A DNA stretch of 64,000 nt from Karalla daura (Eukaryota; Chordata; Actinopteri; Chaetodontiformes; Leiognathidae), in NCBI GenBank assembly GCA_029224185.1, contig CM055191.1, forward strand, positions 11,693,536-11,757,535. Reading direction: 5' to 3'. The notes below the pieces were generated by a model. It made no database searches and had not been told where the DNA came from. It worked only from the letters and a program-made list of their open reading frames with translations. This document shows positions 15,667 through 29,386 of this stretch, in pieces. The position numbers and the translations under genes are program-made. How positions within the stretch are numbered: position 1 is the stretch's first letter; every line of letters starts with the position of its first letter.

Positions 15667-18388
15667 ATGGTACAGCTCAGCCGCATCTGCTTCCGAAAGG
15701 TTAGTACAGCTGTGGAGCTAATTTAGCTCTCACGAAACAACTTGGTCAACATTGTACATATCATTTTAGTGGTGACATTGGCTACCATGCTAGCTGTTAG
15801 CCTGCTTCACTATCAACACATCAGTGTTGACTGTGATGCTTTGATTCATGCGTCACGTTTTTTTCTCTTTTCTTGCTCTGTGATTGCATGTTGTTGTCAG
15901 AGTACAAGTTAAGCTGAGTAAATGCATTAAAGACAAGAATATATCTCAGTTTGAAAATCACTCTTGCTTTTGTAGTAGATATATTGCAAATCCAGGTCAA
16001 TTTACTGTTCCTCAAAGCTTAACCCAGGACAGCTGTTGCATTGGATTGGAAACTCTCTTTACAGAAAGTTAAGAGAAAAACAATAATCTCACAGTCACTA
16101 TATACTGTTTTATGTGCACAGTAAATGTTATATGCATCGATCCATTGTACTTGTTTGTCCTTAAAGTTCCAGCAACATTTTCAAAGCTGACCACAGTTTT
16201 TCATCTCTTCTTACTCTTGCAGTATGGAAACTTTGTAGACAACCTGCGCCTGTATGTCCGTGGAGGCAGTGGGGGCATGGGTCTACCCCGTCTCGGGGGC
16301 CACGGAGGCGACGGGGGAAATGTTTGGGTGGTGGCCAACAAGGATCTAACCTTAAAGAGGCTGAAGGACAGGTTCCCTGCAAAACGATTTGTGGGTAGAT
16401 CAGGAGAGAACAGCAGGTTCGGCCCCTACAAATAAGAAGTTCATTTAATACCCAAACAGCTGTTTAGAGTAGTTAATGTGTGTAAATGCTATTTGCCAAC
16501 AGTGTCAAAGCTCTGAGAGGAGAGAAAGGGAAGGACATAGAGATCTTGGCTCCAGTTGGTATCACAGTGACTTCTGATAACGGGAAGATAATTGGTAGGT
16601 TCAACCTTTCTTCTATTATCTTTTTTCAAGTATGACAATGGACGATCAGCAGTCTTATACACTTAAAGGAGGATTCAGCTGAAACTTAAGCTGATGATGC
16701 AAGTGACATCAGCCATTTACAGGAATTCACATTCTAAGTGCATTTACATTGGCAATAGTTTAATAGGAGTGAGGTACCTGAAAAATTTTTTTGCTGATTT
16801 ATCCTTAAGGTGACCTAAATGTTGATGGGGATAGAGTGTTGGTGGCCAAAGGGGGATCCGGAGGCACCTTTTACTCTGGCTTCAATCCCAGTAAGGGCCA
16901 GATCAAACACATAAGGCTGGACCTCAAACTCATCGCTGACGTTGGCCTTGTTGGGTGAGAGCACAGACACACATGGACACGTTGCCCATCTCAGCTTACA
17001 CTCAAATGATCTCTGATCACATTTTCTTGTGCTGATTCACCACCAGCTTCCCGAATGCTGGGAAGTCCTCTCTCCTCACGGCCATGTCCAATGCCACACC
17101 TGCGATCGCCAGCTATGCCTGTGAGTGTTGAATGTAACGCACATGCACATCGTGGCTCTGACAGTTTTGAGTTGAAATGTTGCGCTGATCTTTTCTCTGG
17201 TAACTTTCCTCTTTTTGCTCAGTCACCACATTGATGCCACAGATTGGCAAACTGATGTATAAAGATTACAAGCAGGTATGTGGATGCGTTGTCCTGGAAC
17301 TTTCTACAGAATTGTTCAAAGAGAACTGAAGTCTTGACAAATCTCACCAGACATCTATTGAGCTATTATTGTTTACTTTCCTGAATGGTGATGTTTTCAT
17401 GTTTTTTCTTGTTTTGCTAGATTTCTGTTGCTGATCTCCCAGGCCTGATTGAGGGGGCTCATATAAACAAAGGCATGGGCCACAAGTTCCTAAAACACGT
17501 GGAGAGGACCAAGCAGCTGCTGTTTGTGGTGTGTAGAGGAACCGAGAGAAAGCAAATAGGTTGACACCTGTGTATGTGTTTGAATAACCAGCAGATATTC
17601 ATTTATTTTGGCAGGTGGACGTGTGCGGTTTCCAGTTGGCAAACAACACGCCGTTTAGGTCGGCCTTCGATGCAGTTCAGCTTCTGACCAAGGTGAGCCC
17701 GATAATGTGAATGACTTTTGTTCTCTTTTGTTTTCCCTTGTTTTCTCCCTCACCTCTTCCTCATCTTCTCCTCCTCCTCTCGTGGCTGAAAGGAGCTGGA
17801 GTTGTATAGAGAGGAGCTGGTATCGAAGCCGGCTTTACTGGCTGTGAATAAGATGGACCTGCCTGAAGCTGAGGACAAACTAGCAGAGCTGAGGGAGCAG
17901 CTACAAAACCCTGATGGTAAAAAAAAAATGAAGTTGAAATTGGAATGAAAGGCAAACTGTGTATTTAAAGAGTGTATGAAAGCATAATTGATGTTATATT
18001 TTGGTTCATCTTTGTCTTAATTTTGTCCAGTCACAACAATTTAACACAGAAAAGGTTTAACACTATATACTGTATGTTTATATATGTGTTGAACATGACA
18101 ATATGACACATTGTGATTGTGTTTAGCTAAATCCCTCTTGTCTTTTTCTTTCCTGCAGAGTTCTGCCATCTTTTGCCGGACGACATGATACCAAAAAACT
18201 TTGTGACTTTCAAAGACGTCGTCCCCATCTCTGCCACCACTGGACTTGGGATCGACCACTTAAAAAGCTGCATCCGCAAGTCGCTTGATGAAGACGCGGA
18301 GACGGCAAACAAAGACTTCCATGAGGAGAGACTGCAGGCGCTGAGGCACTATGACTCAAGATTTGACAAAATGAAGAGGGAGGTTTAA
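15667..18388 (+). CDS. gtpbp10: GTP-binding protein 10 (Obg-family mitochondrial GTPase)
   Basis: GTPBP10 is one of two vertebrate Obg-type GTPases and assists maturation of the large mitochondrial ribosomal subunit. Ten exons: 15667-15699, 16223-16416, 16503-16594, 16810-16954, 17047-17120, 17223-17275, 17421-17528, 17615-17692, 17793-17916 and 18159-18388. They total 1131 bp (376 residues), all GT-AG and in phase. The start MVQLSRICF precedes the Gly-rich Obg fold (RGGSGGMG, GGHGGDGG). The G domain has G1 GFPNAGKSS, G2 Thr in FTTL, G3 DLPG, G4 NKMD and G5 SATTG. The length is close to the human protein. The first exon supplies only eleven residues, as expected for the family. It is transcribed towards adam22, and the two 3' ends meet near 18690. 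No missing catalytic residue was seen. Confidence 0.97.
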
Positions 18389-18662
18389 ACGAATCCAACT
18401 GTGGTGACTGATGAACCTCATCCCCAGAGGAATCACCAGCCATATCTGGCCATGGCGGTGATGGAGGAAGACTTGGTCTGACCATTAAAAGCCTCAGCAG
18501 CCGCTGAGGCTAAACAAGGTCAGCTCATGTTGGGACATGCCTGGACCATTTTAGGGATGCTCTAACCCAACATGAGGCATGAGTAGAGCAGCTCCAGCTT
18601 CACCAAATAGTCGATCGCTGCATCTCAAGTGTGTTTCTATATGTGTATTATATTGTTGTATA

Positions 18663-18668
18663 AATAAA
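18663..18668 (+). terminator. gtpbp10: gtpbp10 poly(A) signal
   Basis: AATAAA 275 bases after the gtpbp10 stop, in an A/T-rich context. It faces the adam22 signal 46 bases away. Confidence 0.75.
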
Positions 18669-18713
18669 TATGTGGTTAGAGAAGTCAACGTAGACAGTTG
18701 TGTTGATGAAAGT

Positions 18714-18719
18714 TTTATT
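18714..18719 (-). terminator. adam22: adam22 distal poly(A) signal
   Basis: TTTATT on the plus strand reads AATAAA on the minus strand. Cleavage 10-30 bases beyond it would fall at about 18685-18705, overlapping the expected gtpbp10 cleavage zone. Confidence 0.55.
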
Positions 18720-20855
18720 TTATATTAAATATATTACAATACTGAATGATTAGGAGGGAAAAAAATATGGGGATTGATTTTTGCATCGTCAGTCTGTACA
18801 GCATACAGGCAAAATTGAACATAAAAAAAAGGAAAGAAAGAAAAGACAGCAACTGCAGTATTGAGATTTGAACTTGTACATGTGTGGTTTTTAAGGTTCC
18901 TGCAGCAGAGTGCTGATGTGTCTGGCAGGACGGGACCACATGGCTGAGAACTGGGTGGTTGGTGTGCTCCAGTACGCAAATACATTCAAGTCTCTGGACG
19001 GAGAGAGACAGACAGCTCATCCATGGAGACGCTTTTTATCCGAGTCGTCCCGAAATATCTGTCCAAGTGTGTGAGCGGGCGAACAGATGCACAGCAGATA
19101 CAGTTAGGTTGGAGAGACTGAAAGATTGACAGCTGTGTATAATCACAGAAATCACTGCAGCATGCATGGTCCCACCGTCTGGGGGGGGGGTCCTCAGCGC
19201 ATTGTCCGTGACACCAGATTAAATTATCTCACTGTCACGTAGTATCATGATGTTAAAAATAGTACTGAAAAGCTCTGAGATAAAGCTCTCCACAGCCTCA
19301 GGTTACCACCACACTGACCAATACTGAAGGAGAAGACCAGGGCGAAAAAGGAAAAAGCTCCAGTAGAAGGCAAATCACGAGCCCATACAGATCTCAATTC
19401 TACAACATTTTGTGTGCCCACGAGTCTTACATGATACAGATTAGCACATGCCAGAGGGACGACTGCTTCTATTGGCCCCGGGACGAATGTGTCTTGAAAA
19501 AACTCAACATGTCTCCATTCAAACTCATCAACACACGTAATTACAATAATGCACTTAATTACTGTTTGAATGCTGTACATAATGCTGAGAAAAAAGTGAA
19601 CATTACAAAGGTACTTAATAAAAAAAGATACTAGTAGCAATATTAGTCCAATATTGTGAAGATCGTATTACCTATACAGTCCTAATGCATACAGGAATTA
19701 CAAATGGGTGCCCACACCTGATCGAGAACGGTAAACTGACAAACAGGAGGCCTTAACACAACGATTCCTACACAAGGTAGAGCGATGAGTTGCAACTGTA
19801 CAGAGGTTTTGCTTTGAGGAGGGGATGGCATGGGAGGAGCTTCCAAAAGAAATGATCTCCAGCAGCTACGCTGACATCAGGCTGAGCACACGAAAGAAAC
19901 TCCTCGCAACGAGTCGCCGATAGACAGTGTAGTCTGTAGTACGCACCCATTCAGACACCAGCAAATGGGCGATGGGGAAAGGGAAGGGGAGGGAGGGGTC
20001 TTTCAGTGACATGCTCATATCCTGTTATGGTCTCACAAACAGCCAACCGGAGAACTAATTTGATATAGAACTGTCATGCTGTCGGTCTTCACAAGCTCAA
20101 ACAGCAAGCACTGTACAGCATAGTTAATCATTTACAAAGGCTAAATATCTCAATCATCACAGCTAAATCCAAAATGCACATCTCAAATCACAGTTTCCAC
20201 ATTCTCGCCCGATTAGGTCAACAATCCTCGCTTGCATTATTGGTTTCTAAACTTTCCTCTGAGTGACTTCAAACGTCCCAGCGCAGCATCGGGAGAAATT
20301 AAATACGTACAAGCATCAGTATCATCGATGGCAAGTTTCCACTTCGATAGATGCGCCAAACACATCCCATTCATGTCACTCAGGAATGGCACGTAACTCT
20401 ATTTAAATGTTCCTAAATAATACTCATCGACAGCCGCGTCAGCATCATACTTATTGTGCCTTTGTCAATACTTCCTCTGTCATGGCTGGATGTCTGTGGA
20501 GCAGTGAAACCAGAGATTATATATTGGAAAGAAAATAAATAAAAGAAGAAGAAGAAGAAGAAAAAAAAAGAAACACTTTTACATTCTGCTGTGGATGGAG
20601 AGCGCTATTAAGGTCACAGCCACGCAGGGAGAGAAGCCAGAGGGAGGGGGACAAAATGAGGACGCAAAATAGAAACACAGACAGAACAGCGAGCCTGGGG
20701 TCTTCTCTACTCTTATCTACAGAAGTCCGCCTCTGTCTACGACACAACACAACAGGAAGGGGAGAGAAGAGACGCTCTGCTCTTTCAAAATAACAGCAGA
20801 GCCGCACTCTGTGTGCAATTTACTCTACATATTTACACACGCACAAACAAACAAG

Positions 20856-20894
20856 GGTCAGGTCGGGTCGGGTCGGGTCGGGTCAGGTCGGGTC
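20856..20894 (-). repeat. GGGTC pentanucleotide tandem in adam22 3' UTR
   Basis: About seven GGTCG/GGTCA units in a row on the plus strand, with slight variation. It becomes CGACC repeats in the adam22 transcript. Confidence 0.85.
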
Positions 20895-21303
20895 CATGTC
20901 GGGGGTTAATGGGCTATACCTGGTGATACAATATGGGATACTTATAGTGGAGCAAAAGCATCTAAGCCTACAGAAGGTAGGAAATCACTGCCCTCCCTTG
21001 CATGCTTTCCTCTCACGCCAGACAGCTGTTCTTCCGGTCTTTACAGTGGGAGGAGGTTGCTGATAAACAGGGTTGTCTCATGCATACAGTGTTGGAAAGT
21101 CTTCTACAGTGATGCACGTGCTTCGAAAATGACCCAACAGATCCAGCGATGCGTCGGTGGGATGCGATGACCTCCGCCGCTCCGTCGTAGACGCGAGCTC
21201 CAAACGACTTCAGGGAGGGTGGAGGGGCCATGGCGTCGGGAGTGAGCGTGTTGGAGGTGGGAGGATGGTTGGATGGTGGATGGGTGGGGTGGAGTGGGGT
21301 TTT

Positions 21304-21325
21304 GGGGGGGGGGGGGGGGGGGGGG
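21304..21325 (-). repeat. G22 homopolymer in adam22 3' UTR
   Basis: Twenty-two consecutive G on the plus strand, preceded by other G-rich runs (GGGG, GGAGTGGGG). The plus strand could form G-quadruplex and the transcript would carry C22. The exact length is liable to sequencing error. Confidence 0.85.
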
Positions 21326-21672
21326 TTTCCAGTCCCGTAGGTTGAGGCCTGAGCAGACGGGAACAGCTCAGTCTGAGCTCCAGCTGGTCCGGAGTGGATG
21401 TGGAGCTGGCTGCTCCGCCGGTCGCTCCGCGTCGTCATGTAGAGAACGGCTGAATGTCGCTGTCAGGCGAGACAGCCTCGGAGATGCTTTTACACACTGA
21501 CTCACACACACCATTTCGCACTCCAGTGGGGGCCGCTCTCTTTCTCTCTCTCTCTCTCTTCCTTTTTAATCGCTTAGAGTCAATTTTGTTTCTTTGTTGT
21601 GTTTTTCGTTCATAGAAAAGGAGAGACAAGTGTGGTTCCTTAAGGTCCTTTGCAGAGTGGGTGACACGGCTC

Positions 21673-21693
21673 TTATATTGAGGTCTCCCACAG
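21673..21693 (-). CDS. adam22: adam22 terminal exon encoding the PDZ-binding motif
   Basis: Seven codons, Leu-Trp-Glu-Thr-Ser-Ile-stop, after a tctcctcag acceptor. ETSI is the class I PDZ ligand through which ADAM22 binds PSD-95. Its inclusion depends on the unusual GC donor at 22500. Confidence 0.93.
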   Translation of the reverse strand: MWETSI

Positions 21694-24600
21694 CTGAGGA
21701 GACACAAGAACAAGGGAAAAACAGACGTTAACACGGCCATTGAGTTTAATTTGCCAGGAGATTAATAATTTGCTCATGTCTGTGCAATAAATTTGAGGCA
21801 ATTCAGCTTGGAAAAACTGGAGACACAAATTGCAAGTCTGGGGCTCCACATTGTCTATTTTAATGCATTTGGGATCTGCTAATAGCACATAACTTCATCA
21901 TCATTAGTCCTACTGGACTCTAAGGTCCAGGGGAAACTATTCGGCAACTATTATTCACATTTTTCTATTTTGTAATTCGCACCTCCTCCAGCATTTTTAC
22001 AAACATCCAGACACATAAAAACGTGCAGGTTCGATCAGGATCAGTTTTCTCCCAAAACGTCCAGTTTTGCGCCCGGCTGGTCACCATGGCGACGCACAGA
22101 CACTGGCTGTATGCTGAGGATCTACACACTGAAAACAAACCGTCTCCCGGGTCCAGCTTCACTGCCAGGTTCACTTTTATTTTTAGATGTAGGCAGTCAT
22201 TGTTGGTGCTTGTTGGTGCCAGAGTTTCCATGGCATCTACAAATCACCTGCCAAGTTGTGAAAATTGCAAGCTGTGATTGGTTGGTTTTGGTCTGACCCC
22301 CCGAGAACTGGCATTTCTGATGGCAACCAGCTCAATAAACTGAATCCAGGTTCAGATTCGCCTACGCACATCTACAAAAATTCAGTTGTCCAACCACAGC
22401 GGGACAACTGTCCTGTTCCTGAGCAGAATCTCCACGGGACTGAAAGTCTCTCCTCCTGCTCAAAATCTGCGTTGGATGGTGCAAAGCGTTCGATACTTGC
22501 CCTGGCGCTCTGCCTGTTGGCTTTCCTCTGGTCGTCGGGGAGAGGGGGCATGGGGTACGGGTACCTCCTGCTGGACGCGATAGATCCTGTGGAGGAAGTG
22601 GGAGACTTGGCAGGGGATAGCGTCCTGAGGAAGAGAGGAAGTCACATGATTAAAAATGTGGTCTCTCGCATCCTGGGTGTTTTGGGATTAGGTTGGCCAG
22701 AGACACAGATGGATAGCTACGAGGCGTGCGCTTCAGGAAGTGGAACTAATGTTAGATCTGTGACTTTGGGCAACATCCTCCGCGGGCTGCTCTTTACTAC
22801 TGAGTTTTCACCTTCCTACAGAGAGAGGTTGATCTTAAAAGCTTGCAACTGCTGCTCACCACAAGCACAGAGATGGACCGATGTGATCTGGTCAAAAAGA
22901 TAAACCAGTGTGACCATAGCTTAGCTTTTAGGGGCAACCTCTGCAGTACACAGTTCCCCAGCAGCGGTGTGGGCACAGTCATAGTTTCCTACAACTCACA
23001 TGCTTCACCACAATACAGCATTGTTTTTTCTGTTTTTTCCCCACTCTGATACACACATGCCCACGAGAGTTTGCAGAAATTCACTTTTTGACACAGACTA
23101 AAGGTGTCCTCTGCGGTCAGATGAGCCGGTGTGTAAAACTGGATCGATGCGTGTGAGAAATGCTGGGAGCAGTGAGTGTGATGAGGTGACTGGGACAGCA
23201 GACCAGACCGGAGCTGGGTGAGAACAACAGACCAGAGAGTCTGTCCAGTGAATCAGCCACAGAGAGCCTGCCCCACGTCCAGCAGCTTGTTTACACCACT
23301 GATGGGAAACACCCGGAACCATCAGACCAGTGGAGACAGATGGAGGCTGGGTGGAACATTGGTTTCAGAAGTGACTCTCTCTTCCCACAATGAATCCCCG
23401 TATTTATGACATAAAAATAGAATGAGATGTCTCAACATTTTCTGGATAAATTCAGATTTGATACAGACTTTCACAGTTGGCAGAGGATGAATTGCCCTGA
23501 CTTTGGGGATCCTCTCTTTCTCTCTCATGCTTACACACTACATGTTTACATGTGTGCTCTGCACCTGAATGATGACGTCAGAGTGGCTTTAACTCAGCTC
23601 TCATTGTGTCAATAATGCTTTGGTTTATGTGACTAAATAACCTAAAAATTCCACTGATATTCCTATCATGCTCAGCTGCACTGACTGTTTAATGGCAATT
23701 ATCTTTGCATGCTAGCATGCCAAACTAGCATCCGTCGTCATTGCTAGCTTACTGACCCTTGTCTCTTCTTATTTGATTTGACTTAAGACCTCCTCATAAC
23801 CTCAGTTCACACAGATGACATAATTGACATTAAATTCTTTCTTTCTTCTGCACATCTCATACGACACTGAAACTGGTGTCATTAGCAATTTAAGCCAATT
23901 AATTGTTTACATCATGCATGTGATACACTAGTCTTCTCCAGTGGTTTATGCCCTAACAAGTAATTGACCTGTAATTAGAAATTTGATTGTTAATAAAATC
24001 TGAGCTCTGCCGTTCTGGAACCAGGGTGAACCCAAATGTGAACCTCCACATCTCTCCAGTCTGTTGGACACTGTCTGTCCTCCAGGGGGTGTATTAAGTT
24101 GGAGGAAGGGGCAGGAGTGGGCTCTTGGACACAGTACAGGTCTATAGATTACAGAGCTGATTTGGCCGTTTCTTGACATTTAGCTTGTGGAAGTGAAGAC
24201 GGTCGGTGTACTCGAGCCCGCGACCTTCCTTCCTGTTGTCGGGGAAACCGTGCGTCGATCTATAGACCTTGGACACGACCGGATCGGTGGCCTAAGGTTT
24301 GTCACAGCAGCACAGTGATGATGTCAGCGCAGCGGCCGAAATGTCTCGGCTCGGCTGTGACATCACGCTGATGCAGGTGAGGCCACCGGGAGCGACACAG
24401 ACACAGACACACACACACACACATACACAGAGACACGCAACATGAAACACACAACATGCAGAGGCAACAAGAGACTGAGGGAGGGAAGCAAAGGAGGGAG
24501 TAAGGAGAAATCAGGAAGAGCATGACTGTGTTTTTAACACTAGCACAGGCAGTCCGAGCCGTTTTCAATACAATACGATACAGCAGAGTGGTTTGCTGAA

Positions 24601-27600
24601 AGGAAAAAAAAATGCAGCTAATTGAAAAGAAATTGGTCTTCACTCAAACTGAAAGGAAGAATGACATAAAACAGGATATAATTTAATGTAAAGCAGAAAA
24701 ACCTTGTTTGTTTTTTGTTTTTTTTTCAACGCTCAGCAGCAACCCCTTTAGGAACTCGGAAGTCGCAACATGCCAGCTGTCGACGACACTCTCTTTGAGA
24801 TATTTCTTTTAAAACGTCCACAGAAAAACACCAGAGCTGAGCTCAATGTGCCTCTTCGAACAAGCCACAAATCAAACCAAAAGTGAGAGGGAGGGTGGGT
24901 TTAGACAAGCGTGTGGGGTACAGGACATGGTCTGAGGTAATACCTAAGGTAAGGTCCTCGAGTGTTTTTATTCACATCTTCTACCCATTTAGTTACATCA
25001 TAAAACTCTGTTTTGAAGCGAGGGGTTAAATACCTGTGGGAGGGGGAGGAGGGGAGTGATAGACACAACACAAGGAGAGGGGGGGGGGAGGAGAGAGAAA
25101 AAGGAAGGAAGGAAAGTAAATTCAAAAGGGACAAAAATCTCCAGAAATAAGCGAGTGTTGGGGGGAGGGGAGAGAGGGAGAGGAAATATTTTAGGAAAGC
25201 AGAGCAGAGCAACGACATCCTGAACAAAACACCAAGATGCAATTGAGATAAATGGTGAGAAGATGGCGGCGACAGACCTGTGTGTGGTTTCGGATGGAAA
25301 CGGCACCATGAAAATCACAGACAACTGTGTCGTTGTGTGTCACAGGCTCAGTTGCATATTGGTTACATGTCACGTCATTCCAAGCAGTTAGATTCTCGTC
25401 GCACAGTCGGTCTCATGCGTGTCACGAGAACAGGTGCACTGCAGACTATTTCATATGCCAAGACCTTCAAACCCACAGACAAAACAGACCAACACGGCAG
25501 GCTGGGCGGCAGCCGGTGCACATTGTTCACTCGCAGTCCGCAGGCGTGTATGCACATTGTAATCACTCGTCCGCTCACGGCAAAGTGGTGAGTTATGTTT
25601 AAAATATTACACGAGCCGGACAAGAGCTGGGAGTTCACGCTGCCAGAGACGTGATCTCGCAGCCTTACGACTCGACCTTCGAGGTCTAAAAGGTCTTCAG
25701 AGGCTTAAGAGAGAGTAATGATGTTCTTATTATCTCTTCGTCAACAAATCTCATGAAAAAGACTGAAACCAGCAGCACAAAGGTCTGATAATAATGTATT
25801 ATCACAGGAACAACGGCTGTAGAAACACATTAAGAAAACATGCCAAGTGATGTAAGGTTTTTATCTATGTTCCTTTGTGACAATGAACCCAGGCGCTGTT
25901 AGTTATTCTATGCATGGAAATGCTGAAAATATTTACTGACCTGGGTGAAAAACTTGTAGCTTGAATCCATCAGGATACAAGTAATTACCAACAAAATCAC
26001 TACCTGCCTCTTTTATAAATGTACCTAAAAACTGTTTTATCAATGTGACACATGTTTAGAGATTCATCTATCAAAAACAAGGGGTTAAGAAATATGAGTG
26101 GAGCAAAAAAGATTTTGAGAACTAAACTGCAGGTTTTTTCATGGGATTTGTTGACATTAAAATCTAAAATAGAGAAACAGGAATAAAATCAGGCTATTGT
26201 CTAATGGAACCCAATTGGTCTAAATGTGTCTCCTTATCTGCACGTCCCATATTCAGTGTTCACTGTGTGCACAGCTGCTAGAGGAGACTTACTCTGTGGA
26301 GTTGGAGCGAGCGCGGAACTTCTTCCCTTTGAGTTTCTTACGATTACCGCTCAGGTTTCCTGTAGACAAGCAGAAACACGCACTTTAGATACAGAAACAG
26401 ACAGCGAAATATGCAGAAAATATCCACTGAGCGGCTCATAACTGAGGCGACATGTGTCTGTCTCCGGTCACCTTGCCAGGAGTTGCTCCGCGGTCGGCCA
26501 TTTTCACAGATGTCCGCGATGTGTTTGGCATCTGGGATCCTCTCACTCCATGAGTGGGACAGGCCGTTGGATCTACAGACGTGCACATGCATAGATTATC
26601 ATCACTCTATCAAAGCACTGACAGGCTGCAACCTGCTGTTCTGTTCCCGCTGGAGGCGAAGAAGCGGCTGCACGGATGAGGAGGAAGATGAAGACTCCAT
26701 CAAGGCAGATGGCGAAGGAGCAAATATCATGACAGCTGAGTGTGACATGATATGAGAAACGTACAGAGCGAGGCTTTATCCTCCATTGGCACCGAGTTCG
26801 TCGTCATAAACATGTTGGTTTAGCTCCAATATGTTCACAGGAATTGGTGCATAATGGCAGCCATGATGGTGACGAAGCATGGTATGAACCCATCACAACA
26901 TGAGCACATGAGAGATTTAGAGAACGCAACACACACACACACACACAAACACAGTTTGCTGGTGAATCAATGAATGAGTGAAGATGAGATGGCACACCTG
27001 AAGACAAGCTGTGAGATGTTCTGAGAAATGGATGGGATGGAGGGGGTGAAGGACAGGGTGCAAAGCTGCAGGTGCGACAGGCAGGCTGACCTCTTCTTAG
27101 AGCTGCAGCCGGAGTTTGTGCTGACGCCCGGCGGCATGTCACTGTAAAACGAGTCTGCATCCGCAGGCTTAGTTACATAGTCACCTGGGGGCATTTGCCT
27201 GGAGATACAGAGGTTAGAAGTTATTTACGACTAATTTAGGATCTTCAACAATCACCTCTGTTACGCTGATCCATAACAGCCTGAATGGGCTTAATTTTTC
27301 ATATTTAATTTCCACGATAAATTAACTGGTGTTGTTGCTTGTACTACATGAAATGTTTCCTGCTGTTTACCTTCACCACCACCGATTACCACCTAATTAC
27401 TAAACGCAACCCCTTAAGAAGGGATTTTAAGCGCGTGTATGCAAAATAAAGAGAAAAGACAGCCTAGTCTAGCAGAGCACATAACGCCAATGCAACGCAG
27501 TGAAATCAGGGTTAAAGTGGGCAAACCGGCAGAATCTCCTGTGAACCTCAGACTCCACATAGCGTCTCTGCTTGTAGCTCCTGCGGACACAAGCACAGAC

Positions 27601-29331
27601 AGCCTCAGCATTACATGTCAGAGATTTTATCAGATCACAAGCCATAATCAAAAAATAAAAAAAAATTGATCGTATTCATGTATTCATTGATTAATTTATA
27701 GGGATACAAGATGAGAGGAAAGTCCGTAAGGTAGACATGAAGAGGGGTGCAGAGACTCACTTGTAACACCAGGCTGTAACAGCCATAATGAGGGCGAGGA
27801 CGAGGATCGAGCCTACGATGGCCCCGATGATGATGTTGGTGCTGGTGATACCTGGAGAGAGAGAGAGAGCAGAGCGGTAGAGCCGAATGTTTGTTAATTA
27901 GATGCGAGTCTCTTGTCTCTCCGAATCGCATGGACACAGGGGGATACACAAACCACAAACCACTGCAGCAGAACACAAAAACACAATACACTTAGCAGGA
28001 AAAGTGTCAAAGGAGAACATGGGAGACAAAACGGAGCACGACCAAACTGCTGTCACCCCTCGGCCCTACTGCGAGGGGAACTTACATCTGAAAACAAGAA
28101 GAAAAAAAAACAAAATCACCTTTTCTTTAACTCAGTAACAAATTAAGTGGCCGAGGTGAGCTGAACTCGGGGTGAGAGAGAGGAGAAGGACCAGGGAATG
28201 ACATCAAAGACAGGACAAGTACAATGAAAAGGAACTCAAATCTGACCTCAAGTCACTCCGTCAAAGACATCAGCCTGTCGACAAAGAATGAGTGTGAAAA
28301 GAATGACAAACAAAAAGAATGACGTGCATGGTTCAGTGAATACAAATGCAGCTGGTTTTTAATGAGCAGACGTGAACCCAAAAGGGACGCTAAAACAACG
28401 AGAGTGGCGACGAAAAAGGCATAAAAAGCATTAAAATATTCAACATAACATGAGAATGGGAGGGATGTGTTAAAGAAGAACTGAAGGCGATGGAGTACAG
28501 CTGTTCAGAGCAGAGAAGAACGAGTAAGGGGAGAAAGAGAGAGAGAGAGAGAGATGTGCACACAGAGTGAAATGAAGAGAGGTGTGAGCAGATCTGGCAG
28601 ACAGACAAACAGCGAGAGTGTTCAACGTGTCTACCTGAGACTGAGGCGGTGGGTCCCACCACCAGGTAGCTCAGGGGAGAGGTGGAGTTACAGTCGTCTC
28701 CTGCCCAGCCCAGGTAACACACACACTTCAGCTCATTGCTGCACACCTACAGCGGCAAGGAAAACACATCTATTATGCAGTCCCACGTGCTTAAAATCAC
28801 AATGATATTAGGTTCAGGAGAGGCATGATTGTACTTTTTAGTTGAATCATATTACATTGATATGAATGGACAGGACTGAGGAGTAGCCGTACTCAACATC
28901 CTCTCTCTCCAGCTTTCTTATTACTTATTACATTTACTACTACTGTTACTACTTATTATCTATGATTTATTGTGAATATTCTGTGTGGACTGTTGTGCAT
29001 TGTTGTGTTGTGAAGATGTCTTTTGTCTGCCTTCAGTTGCTGGACAAAATAATTTAACCACTGAGATAAATAAAGTACTGAAGTGAAATCGAAACAAATT
29101 ATTGGAAAAATTTCCTTGTTACACAAAAGTTCTGATAAAAATGAATCTCATGGCTAAACACACTCATGAAACAATTGAGTTTTACTCAACTGGCTTCAAA
29201 GTTTTAACTCGAATGTGTCTGATTGATGCACAAGTTACTAAAGAAGTGTGGGACAGATGAGTTACAATGGAGAATCAGAGTAACACTAATATTGATGGTT
29301 TCAGACACTGATATCCGATATTGTCATTTTG

Positions 29332-29386
<55 letters not shown>

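Larger units (their letters stand above)
18700..21672 (-). other. adam22: adam22 3' UTR
   Basis: About 3 kb between the adam22 stop and a minus-strand AATAAA at 18719-18714. No other gene is visible in it. On the plus strand it holds a GGGTC-type tandem (20856-20894), a G22 run (21304-21325) and a GAA run near 20545-20570, so the transcript would carry GACCC repeats and a C22 tract. A long 3' UTR fits a neuronal transcript, but shorter isoforms cannot be excluded. Confidence 0.65.

Noticed and set aside
22265..22903. 212-residue plus-strand open frame
   Set aside because: It overlaps the adam22 tail exon in antisense, and its sequence resembles no family I know.
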